NCBI GenBank assembly: GCA_048268845.1
Contig: JBLWUQ010000007.1
Span: forward strand, 62,001 to 126,000
Origin: Muriiphilus sp048268845
Lineage (GTDB): Bacteria; Pseudomonadota; Alphaproteobacteria; Rhodobacterales; Rhodobacteraceae
DNA length: 64,000 nt
Direction of reading: 5' to 3'
Both the position numbers and the translations under genes were made by a program. Positions 55,673 to 64,000 of the stretch are shown here, piece by piece; position 1 is the first letter of the stretch; each line of letters starts with the position of its first letter. The notes beneath the pieces are model-generated. The model had not been told where the DNA came from. It saw only the letters and a program-made list of their open reading frames with translations, and ran no database searches.

Positions 55673-56632
55673 TCAGCGCCGCGTCCAGCCCCAGAGCGAC
55701 AGGATTTCCACCGCCACATGCGCCCCGGCAATAGCGGTTGCGCCTGATGTGTCGAACGGCGGCGACACCTCGACCACGTCGCCGCCCACCAGGTTGACGC
55801 CGGCGATGCCGCGCAGGATCGCCGCCGCCTGCGCCGAGGTCAGCCCGCCCCAGACCGGCGTGCCGGTGCCCGGCGCGTAGGCCGGGTCGAGCGCGTCGAT
55901 GTCGAAGGTCAGGTAGGCCGGGCCACAGCCCACAACCTCCTTGATGCGCGCCGCCACCAGGTCGGAGCCGAGCCGGTGCACCTCGGGCGCGTCGATGATG
56001 GCGATGCCGAGTGGGTCGTCATTCGTGGTGCGGATACCGATCTGGATCGAGTGGGCGACGTCGATCAGCCCTTCCTTCACCGCCTTGTAGACAAAGGTGC
56101 CGTGGTCGATCCGGGCGGGGTCGTCGTCTTGCCAGCTGTCGGTGTGGGCGTCGAACTGGATCAGCGCGACGGCCCCGTGCTTCTTCGCATGTGCGCGCAG
56201 GATCGGCAGGGTGATCGAATGGTCGCCCCCCAGCGTCACCACGGCGCAATCCTGCGCGAGGATGCCCGCGACATGCGCCTCGAGCGCCGCCGGAAACCCC
56301 GCCACATCGGCATAGTCGAACGCCAGATCGCCGTAATCCGCGATGCCGAACGCGCTCATCACGTCATAGCCCCAGCCATAGGGCGCATCCGGGCTTTGCA
56401 GCGCCGAGGCTTCGCGGATCGCGCGCGGGCCAAGCCTTGTGCCGGGGCGGTTGGTGACGGACTGGTCGAACGGCACCCCGGTCACGGCGATGTCGGCATC
56501 CGTCAGGTCCTTGGTCAGGGTCCGGCGCAAAAAGCTGGTGACGCCGCCGAAAGTGTTCTCGAAACTCGGGCCTTTCAGCCCCTTGCGGGTGATCGCGGTG
56601 TCGACCTGGGTTTTCGCGTCTTCGAGCGCCAT
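55673..56632 (-). CDS. speB: Agmatinase family ureohydrolase
   Basis: The 319-residue protein is a binuclear Mn enzyme hydrolysing agmatine or a similar guanidino compound to urea and an amine. Metal motifs are GGDHS, DAHTD and DIDALDPAYAPGTGTP. The substrate could be agmatine or another guanidino compound; guanidinobutyrase-type relatives share these motifs. The M20 amidohydrolase gene follows upstream, on the same strand with a 42-bp gap. Confidence 0.9.
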   Translation of the reverse strand: MALEDAKTQVDTAITRKGLKGPSFENTFGGVTSFLRRTLTKDLTDADIAVTGVPFDQSVTNRPGTRLGPRAIREASALQSPDAPYGWGYDVMSAFGIADYGDLAFDYADVAGFPAALEAHVAGILAQDCAVVTLGGDHSITLPILRAHAKKHGAVALIQFDAHTDSWQDDDPARIDHGTFVYKAVKEGLIDVAHSIQIGIRTTNDDPLGIAIIDAPEVHRLGSDLVAARIKEVVGCGPAYLTFDIDALDPAYAPGTGTPVWGGLTSAQAAAILRGIAGVNLVGGDVVEVSPPFDTSGATAIAGAHVAVEILSLWGWTRR

Positions 56633-56674
56633 CTTTTGTCCTTCCGGGGCGGTGAGCTTGCTGAAAAGCCTTGC

Positions 56675-57835
56675 CTAAAGCGGTTGCGTGGTTTCGACAA
56701 GCCGCGCGAAAAAGCTGGCGCCGACCGGGGCCACGTCGTCGTTGAAATCGTAGTCCGGGTGGTGCAGCCCGGCGCTTTCGCCTTGGCCGAGGAACAGGTA
56801 GGCGCCCGGCCGCGCGTTGAGCATATAGGCGAAATCCTCGGCCCCCATCTCGCGCCCCTGTTCGGTGGTCACGCTGTCCGCGCCGGATATCTCGCGGGCG
56901 ACACGCGCAGCCTTCTCGACCTGGGTGGCGTGGTTCACCGTCGGCGGATAGCCGCGCTCATAGTCCAGCTCCGCGGTCACCGCGAAACTCGCCGCCTGTC
57001 CGGCCACGATCTCGGCCATGCGCCGTTCCACCATGTCGCGCACTTCGGGCTCGAAGGTGCGCACCGTGCCGCCGACAAAGGCGGTATCCGGGATGACGTT
57101 GTCGGCGCTGCCCGCGTGGATCTGCGTGACCGAGACGACAAGATCCTGACGCGCGTCGTGGTTGCGGCTGACGATGGTCTGGATCGTCTGGGCGATGCCG
57201 ATGGCGGCGATCACCGGGTCGGCGGTGTCCTGCGGATAGGCGCCATGCCCGCCGCGGCCCTTGATCTCGATGCGGAAGGTATCGACCGCCGCCATGATCG
57301 GCCCGACCTGGGTGAAGAACGCGCCCACCGGCTCGTCGGGAAGGTTGTGCAGCGCATAGACCTCGGAAATCCCGAATCGGTCCATGATGCCCTCCTCGAC
57401 CATGATCCGGGCGCCGCCGATGGCCTCTTCGGCGGGCTGGAAGATCAGCGCGACGCGGCCCTTGAACCGGCGCGTCTCGGCCAGATAGCGCGCCGCCCCC
57501 AGCAGCATCGTGGTGTGGCCGTCATGGCCGCAGGCATGCATCCGCCCCGGTATGGTCGAGGCATGGGCAACCCCGGTGGTCTCGTCCATCGGCAGCGCGT
57601 CCATGTCGGCGCGCAGGCCGATGGTCGGCCCCTCGCCCTGCCCCGCGATGATCGCGACGATGCCGCTCTGCGCGATGCCCTCGTGAATCTCATCGACGCC
57701 GAACTCGCGCAGACGCGCCGCGACGAAGGCCGCCGTCTGATGGCAATCCAGCGCCAGTTCCGGGTTCGCGTGCAGCCAGTGGCGCCAGGTTTTCATGTCG
57801 GGGGCAAAATCGGCGATGCGGTTGATGACGGGCAT
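56675..57835 (-). CDS. M20D-family amidohydrolase
   Basis: The 386-residue enzyme belongs to the M20 peptidase family, hippurate hydrolase subgroup. The metal-binding motif MHACGHDGHT holds the Cys and His ligands; the glutamates lie in IFQPAEEAIGGA. The dimerisation domain sits between about residues 180 and 300. Substrates are N-acyl amino acids or related amides. I chose ATG 57835 (MPVINRIADF). Confidence 0.92.
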   Translation of the reverse strand: MPVINRIADFAPDMKTWRHWLHANPELALDCHQTAAFVAARLREFGVDEIHEGIAQSGIVAIIAGQGEGPTIGLRADMDALPMDETTGVAHASTIPGRMHACGHDGHTTMLLGAARYLAETRRFKGRVALIFQPAEEAIGGARIMVEEGIMDRFGISEVYALHNLPDEPVGAFFTQVGPIMAAVDTFRIEIKGRGGHGAYPQDTADPVIAAIGIAQTIQTIVSRNHDARQDLVVSVTQIHAGSADNVIPDTAFVGGTVRTFEPEVRDMVERRMAEIVAGQAASFAVTAELDYERGYPPTVNHATQVEKAARVAREISGADSVTTEQGREMGAEDFAYMLNARPGAYLFLGQGESAGLHHPDYDFNDDVAPVGASFFARLVETTQPL

Positions 57836-57900
57836 GGGGTTGTGACTTTCGCGCGGGTTTTCTATCCCGGTGAGAGTTTCCCAAACCCAAGGCAAGCGCA

Positions 57901-58725
57901 ATGGCGAAAACCCCCGACGATCTGGTGCATGACCCGCAGGGCGGGATGCCGCGGCTGGTGGAAATCATGCGCCGGCTGCGTGACCGCGAAACCGGCTGTC
58001 CCTGGGACATCGAGCAGACCTTCGCCACCATCGCGCCCTATACGATCGAGGAAGCCTATGAGGTCGCCGACGCGATCGAGCGCGAGGCCTGGGACGAGTT
58101 GAAGGGCGAGCTGGGCGATCTTCTGTTCCAGTCGGTCTTCCACGCCCAGATGGCCGAGGAGGCCGGGCTGTTCAGTTTCGACGAAGTCGCCGACACCATG
58201 TCCGACAAGATGGTCGCGCGCCATCCGCATGTGTTTGGCGGTGAGTTCCGCGACAAGTCTGCCGATCAGCAGGTCGCGGACTGGGAGACGATCAAGGCGG
58301 CGGAACGCGCCGGCAAGCGGCTGGACGGGGTGCTTGACGGTGTGGCGGTGGGATTGCCGGCGCTGATGCGCGCGGTGAAGCTGCAAAAACGCGCAGCACG
58401 GGTGGGGTTTGACTGGCCGGATGTCGGCCAGGTGCTCGACAAGGTGGCCGAGGAAGCGCGCGAGGTGGTCGAGGCGCACGATACGCTCACCCCCGAGGCG
58501 CTGAGCGAGGAATTCGGCGATCTGTTGTTCGTGCTGGCCAATGTCGCGCGCCATCTCGACGTCGACCCCGAAGCGGCGCTGCGCCACGCCAACGCCAAGT
58601 TCATCCGCCGCTTCGAAGGGATTGAACGGCGGCTGGCGGCGATGGGCAAGCGGCCAGAGGAGTCCGACCTCGCGGAAATGGACGCGCTGTGGGACGCCGA
58701 GAAGGCAGCAGAGCGCGCCAACTAG
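57901..58725 (+). CDS. mazG: Nucleoside triphosphate pyrophosphohydrolase MazG
   Basis: MazG (274 residues) hydrolyses NTPs to NMP and PPi. Two MazG domains are seen: the first has GCPWDIEQTF, IEEAYEVADAIE and LGDLLFQSVFH, and the second repeats AEEAREVVEAHD and EEFGDLLFVLANVARH. The HVFGGE motif is conserved. ATG 57901 lies 65 bp from the divergent M20 gene. Confidence 0.97.
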   Translation: MAKTPDDLVHDPQGGMPRLVEIMRRLRDRETGCPWDIEQTFATIAPYTIEEAYEVADAIEREAWDELKGELGDLLFQSVFHAQMAEEAGLFSFDEVADTMSDKMVARHPHVFGGEFRDKSADQQVADWETIKAAERAGKRLDGVLDGVAVGLPALMRAVKLQKRAARVGFDWPDVGQVLDKVAEEAREVVEAHDTLTPEALSEEFGDLLFVLANVARHLDVDPEAALRHANAKFIRRFEGIERRLAAMGKRPEESDLAEMDALWDAEKAAERAN

Positions 58726-58731
58726 GGCGGT

Positions 58732-59577
58732 TCAGGCCGAGGCGTGGGCGCTTTCGGCCTCGACCAGAAGCGCCTTCAGCCCGTCCTCGGTGAGGTAGTT
58801 GAAATCGTCGGCCAGCGCGTCGGCGACGAACCTGGCCGCGCGCGGACCGGTCTCGATGCCGGTCGCCTTCTGGAACTGCTGGATCTTGCGACCGGCCCGG
58901 AACGCGGTGTCGGAGGTTGCGGTGAAGCTCTGGATATAGGACGAAAAGCCGGGGTCCGACACGAACGGGAAACGCCGGCCGGAGTTGATGTGGGAAAAGC
59001 CGAAGACGTTCTTCGGGCTCGGCCCGGCGGTGTAATAGGCATAGCCCGCGCCGGTCAGGTTGCGATACATCGGGTGCAGTTGCGGGCCTTTGTCGTCGCG
59101 GTAAAGCATCAGCCCGCGCGGGAAGGTCACGATCATCCGGTCGCGCAGCACCGGCAGCCAGCGGCGCAACCGGGCGATATAGTGGCGCGACATGCCATCG
59201 TCGTCGTCGCACCGAAACTGCAACAGCCCCTGCCCCGTGACCTTGGGGTCCGACACATAGGGGCGCAGGACCTGCGCCAGTCTGGTCGAGTCCGAGAACA
59301 CCAGTTCGATCTGGGGAATGTCGGCGCAGGCAGCGCGCAGGCGGGTCTGGTAAGGCTCGGGCATCGTGGTCGATGTGACCACGACAAGGCGGAAATCCTT
59401 GTCGGTCTGGGCGCGGATGCCGGGCAGCATCAGGGATTCAAAGAGGTGAAACCGCGTCTCCATCCGCTCGGGCGCATAGAGTCTGCGGAACGCCTCCTCC
59501 TGATCGGTATAGTCGATCTTGGTGTCGCTCGGTCCGAAGAACGAGAACCGGCAAAAGCCGAGGATTGTCGCGCCCAT
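58732..59577 (-). CDS. Putative rhamnosyltransferase-family protein
   Basis: The 281-residue protein looks like the putative rhamnosyltransferase family: RFHLFESLMLPGIRAQTDKDF near residue 43, VVTSTTMPEPYQTRL, and LLQFRCDDDDGMSRHYIA with a DxD-like acidic motif, typical of GT-A glycosyltransferases. The substrate is unknown. Convergent with mazG. Confidence 0.8.
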   Translation of the reverse strand: MGATILGFCRFSFFGPSDTKIDYTDQEEAFRRLYAPERMETRFHLFESLMLPGIRAQTDKDFRLVVVTSTTMPEPYQTRLRAACADIPQIELVFSDSTRLAQVLRPYVSDPKVTGQGLLQFRCDDDDGMSRHYIARLRRWLPVLRDRMIVTFPRGLMLYRDDKGPQLHPMYRNLTGAGYAYYTAGPSPKNVFGFSHINSGRRFPFVSDPGFSSYIQSFTATSDTAFRAGRKIQQFQKATGIETGPRAARFVADALADDFNYLTEDGLKALLVEAESAHASA

Positions 59578-59686
59578 GATGTCCGTGCCTGCCTCATCGG
59601 TTTCGTTGGCAAAAGCCTACAGGAGCGCCGCGCCTTCGCAAATGCCCGAAATCGCGCGCATGGGATGGTGTTGCCGATCTGCGGAC

Positions 59687-59715
59687 TTGACCTGAGTAAA
59701 AGAGTCGGATTTAAA
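59687..59715 (+). promoter_or_regulatory. Promoter of the iron-binding protein gene
   Basis: TTGACC (59687-59692) and TTTAAA (59710-59715), 17-bp spacer, 26 bp before the ATG at 59742. A good match. Iron-responsive operators may overlap. Confidence 0.55.
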
Positions 59716-59741
59716 CATCGCGAACGGACCCTCAGGAGAAA

Positions 59742-60749
59742 ATGATGACCAAGACCCTTCCGCTCGTTGCCCTTCTGGCTGCATCGACCGCCCTGCCCGC
59801 GCTTGCTGACGTCAACGTCTATTCCTACCGCCAGCCCGAGCTGATCCAGCCGCTGGTCGATGCCTTCACCGCCGAAACCGGCATCGCGGTCAATGTCGCC
59901 TTTCTGAAGGAAGGGTTGACCGAACGGCTTCTGGCCGAGGGCAAGCGCACCCCCGCCGACGTGATCCTGACCGCCGATGTCCAGCACCTTGCCGACGCGG
60001 TGGCAGCGGGCGTCACCCAGGCGGTCGACAGCGAGGTGCTCAACGCCAATGTGCCGGCGGAGTTTCGCGACCCCGACAACCACTGGTTCGGGCTGACCGC
60101 GCGGGCGCGGATCGTCTATACCTCGAACGAGCGCGTCGCCGATGGCGAGGTAACGACCTACGAAGACCTGACCGATCCGAAATGGCAGGGACGCATCTGC
60201 ACCCGCTCGGGGACACATGCCTACAACACCGCGCTGACCGCGGCGATGATCGCGCATCACGATGAGGCCTATGCGAAGGAATGGCTGGCCGGGATCAAGG
60301 CCAATCTCGCGAAGAAACCGCAGGGCGGCGACCGCGAGCAGGTCAAGTCGATCTGGGCCGGCGAATGTGACATCGCGCTGGGCAACACCTATTACATGGG
60401 CAAGATGCTCGAGGACGACGAACAGCGCGCCTGGGCGGAAAGCGTGCATATCGTGTTTCCGGTGTTCGAGGGTGGCGGCACGCATGTGAACATCTCGGGC
60501 GTGGCGATGACGGCCTATGCGCCGAACCCGGACGACGCGCTCAAGTTCATGGAATACCTGACCTCGCCGGCGGCGCAGGCGATCTATGCGGCGGCGAACT
60601 ACGAATATCCGGTCTCGACCGAGGTTTCCCCGTCCGATGTGGTCGCGGGCTGGGGCAGCTTCACCCCGGACAATGTCGATCTGATGGACCTGTCGCACCT
60701 GCGCGCCCAAGCGCTGAAACTGGCGCAAGAGGTCGATTTCGACGGCTGA
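59742..60749 (+). CDS. Periplasmic Fe(III)-binding protein
   Basis: The 335-residue protein has a signal peptide (cleavage after ALA, before DVNVYSY). It resembles FutA/FbpA: NVYSYRQPELIQPLVDAF, GRICTRSGTHAYNTAL and ALGNTYYMGKML, in which Tyr217 and Tyr218 are the likely iron ligands. It delivers ferric iron to an ABC transporter. No permease or ATPase gene is adjacent. GAGGAGA-type sequence (CAGGAGAAA) precedes the ATG at 59742. Confidence 0.92.
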   Translation: MMTKTLPLVALLAASTALPALADVNVYSYRQPELIQPLVDAFTAETGIAVNVAFLKEGLTERLLAEGKRTPADVILTADVQHLADAVAAGVTQAVDSEVLNANVPAEFRDPDNHWFGLTARARIVYTSNERVADGEVTTYEDLTDPKWQGRICTRSGTHAYNTALTAAMIAHHDEAYAKEWLAGIKANLAKKPQGGDREQVKSIWAGECDIALGNTYYMGKMLEDDEQRAWAESVHIVFPVFEGGGTHVNISGVAMTAYAPNPDDALKFMEYLTSPAAQAIYAAANYEYPVSTEVSPSDVVAGWGSFTPDNVDLMDLSHLRAQALKLAQEVDFDG

Positions 60750-60757
60750 CGTTCTCC

Positions 60758-60829
60758 TGTCCCGGCCCGACGGGTCGGGACACCCAAGGGGGAAGCGACC
60801 CGGGGACAGCGTCCCAGTCTCCGGGTCGC
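60758..60829. terminator. Two strong hairpins between convergent genes
   Basis: The first has an 11-bp stem with one G-T pair (60758-60782); the second a 9-bp outer stem GCGACCCGG (60795-60803 with 60821-60829) with an inner hairpin. No T tract follows on either strand. They probably block read-through between the convergent genes. Confidence 0.55.
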
Positions 60830-60838
60830 AACCCGCTG

Positions 60839-61732
60839 TCACACCTCGCAGATTTCCCGGATACGGTCGGCCTGGGCCTCGACCATGCGCTTGCCCTCGG
60901 CGATCGCCTCGGCGCCGCGATAAAGCTCGAGCACCGTCAGGTCGGTGAAACCGGCGTTGAGCAGGATATCGGGCGGCTCGCCCGCCATGCGGGTGCGCGC
61001 GATGGTGTCGGTCATCACGTCGATGGCGGCGCTCAGCACGTCGAAATATCCCGGCTTTGCCCCCGGCCGCGCGCCGTTCGGGTCGATCCCGAGGACATCG
61101 TGCAGCCCTTCGGGCACCATCGAGGCGATCCAGGGGTTGCGCGGTTTGGGCTCTTTCGGGCGCCAGATCCGCCCGCGCTCCTTGGCGTTGGGGTTGACGG
61201 CGATCAGCACCTCGGCCCCCATCGCGCGCAAGGGCGAGACCGGCACCGGGTTGGTCAGCCCACCATCGAGCAGCCAGCGGTTTTCATAGTTGAGCGGGCT
61301 CATCACCCCCGGAATACCGACCGAGGCGCGCACCGCCGGATAGGTCGGCCCGCGGTCGAGCCAGATCTCGCGCCCGGTCTGCATGTCGGTGGCGACGGCG
61401 GTGAAGGGCAGGTCCAGTTCCTCGATCTGGTCGGGCAGTCCGATCTCCTTCAGCATGACCTCGATCTGGCGCGCCTCGACCAGCCCGCCCGAGCGCAGGG
61501 ACACATCCATCAGCTTGAGAAAGCCCGGCGTCGTCAGCCCCCTGACCCAGTCTTCCAGCGCATCGAGCCTGCCACCCGCGCAGGCCGCCCCGACCAGTGC
61601 GCCGATGGAGGTGCCCGCCACCACGTCCGGGCGCACGCCAAGTGCCTCAAGCGCCCGGATCACGCCGATATGGCACCAGCCGCGCGCGCCGCCCGAGCCG
61701 AGGGCAAGGCCGATGATCGGGCGTTTGCGCAT
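60839..61732 (-). CDS. Patatin-like phospholipase family protein (RssA-like)
   Basis: The 297-residue protein is a compact patatin: GSGGARG at residues 12-18, Ser42 in GTSIG and Asp156 in LLDGG. It resembles RssA-type cytoplasmic proteins. Substrate not predictable. It differs from the 402-residue patatin at 18 kb, which has a long N-terminal extension. Confidence 0.92.
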   Translation of the reverse strand: MRKRPIIGLALGSGGARGWCHIGVIRALEALGVRPDVVAGTSIGALVGAACAGGRLDALEDWVRGLTTPGFLKLMDVSLRSGGLVEARQIEVMLKEIGLPDQIEELDLPFTAVATDMQTGREIWLDRGPTYPAVRASVGIPGVMSPLNYENRWLLDGGLTNPVPVSPLRAMGAEVLIAVNPNAKERGRIWRPKEPKPRNPWIASMVPEGLHDVLGIDPNGARPGAKPGYFDVLSAAIDVMTDTIARTRMAGEPPDILLNAGFTDLTVLELYRGAEAIAEGKRMVEAQADRIREICEV

Positions 61733-61762
61733 GGTGCTGTCTCCGTCGGGCTGATGTCGGCG

Positions 61763-62193
61763 CTATGGTGATCCCTGGGCGCGGTCCCGGTCAAGGGCGC
61801 GCGCCAGCAGCGTGTCGACATCGGCGCTCATCGGCAGGGTTCCCGCCATGACCTCGGCGACCGGAAACCAGCGCGCATCGGCGGCGTCGTCGGCGGCGAC
61901 CGGCTCGCCCGAGACATGGCGGCAGCGCACCGCGACCAGCACGTAGTGGCGCGTCACCTGCCCGGTATCGTCGCGCCGGATCAGGTCGATGGTGGCCAAT
62001 TGCCCGTCCGCCTCTGCGACAATGCCGGTTTCCTCGTCCAGCTCGCGCAGTGCGGCCTCGGCCAGCGTCTCGCCGTTCTCGACATGGCCGCCGGGATAGC
62101 CCCAGAGGCCCAGGTCAGGCTCCTTGCCGCGCTTGACCAGAAGCACCCGGTCGCCCTCGGCAACGACCGCCAGAACGCCCAGAACCGGTCGGC

Positions 62194-62197
<4 letters not shown>
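61763..62197 (-). CDS. Nudix hydrolase
   Basis: The 144-residue protein has a full Nudix box at residues 37-59 (GHVENGETLAEAALRELDEE then TGI). It hydrolyses a nucleoside-diphosphate-linked compound; the substrate is unknown. The start overlaps the uvrA stop by 4 bp, so the two are coupled. Confidence 0.93.

Positions 62198-64000
<1,803 letters not shown>

Noticed and set aside
55976..58102. 708-codon plus-strand frame opposite agmatinase and the M20 gene
   Set aside because: It covers the antisense of two genes and runs into mazG in another frame; no domain visible.

Overview
The window is high-GC chromosomal DNA of an alphaproteobacterium, most likely the Rhodobacteraceae/Roseobacter group. 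The reasons are gene content and family signatures: an iscR-iscS-sufBCDS operon led by an IscR without the usual three-cysteine cluster, a heme A synthase of the alphaproteobacterial type, DUF6456, DUF6477, DUF4167 and DUF1499 proteins, a solo LuxR regulator, and strong third-position G/C bias, which also creates many long false frames opposite real genes. Almost everything is core genome. I see no phage, integrase, transposase, CRISPR array, tRNA or rRNA. Both ends cut genes: gluQRS at the left and uvrA at the right.

Layout. 1-4.7 kb: gluQRS, trmFO and gyrA on the minus strand. 4.9-9.3 kb: ctaA and an M32 carboxypeptidase on plus, then a VIT-type transporter, a small protein and an alpha/beta hydrolase on minus. 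9.35-18.1 kb: a tightly overlapping plus-strand Fe-S assembly operon (iscR, iscS, sufB, two small proteins, a methyltransferase-like protein, sufC, sufD, two YIP1-like membrane proteins, sufS). 18.1-27.6 kb: a minus-strand block with patatin, DUF202, TetR, ppk2, a lipoprotein-type hydrolase, metA, a P-loop ATPase, an EamA transporter, YdcF and guaA. 27.6-33.3 kb: a repeat-rich intergenic region, an MttB-like methyltransferase, DUF6477, a DUF6456 regulator, a conserved hypothetical gene, a long AT-richer spacer with dyads, and the LuxR solo. 33.3-35.1 kb: rpsB-tsf. 35.3-38.9 kb: a small membrane protein, psuK-psuG, DUF502 and a LysE-type exporter. 38.95-42.1 kb: a probable unannotated small RNA divergent from a peptide-binding protein gene, then an ACR3 arsenite carrier. 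42.1-49.1 kb: queA with a very large AsmA/YhdP-like protein on minus, then bcp and an M23 peptidase-bactofilin pair on plus. 49.2-55.7 kb: DUF2189, lipA, a Prx5-like peroxiredoxin, DUF4167, prmC-prfA and small secreted proteins. 55.7-64 kb: agmatinase, an M20 amidohydrolase, mazG, a rhamnosyltransferase-like protein, an iron-binding protein, a second patatin, a Nudix hydrolase and uvrA.

Functional threads are Fe-S cluster assembly and its consumers (lipA among them), tRNA and translation factors (gluQRS, trmFO, queA, rpsB, tsf, prfA, prmC), nucleotide housekeeping (guaA, mazG, Nudix, psuK/psuG, ppk2), envelope shape and lipid handling (M23/bactofilin, AsmA-like, patatins), and peroxide defence. 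The least explained signals are the 78-nt candidate sRNA near 39.0 kb, an 80-bp AT-rich patch inside iscS, the extra genes inside the suf operon, palindromes around the LuxR gene, and a dispersed hairpin/GTATTTT intergenic repeat. All calls come from reading the sequence; no database search was run.
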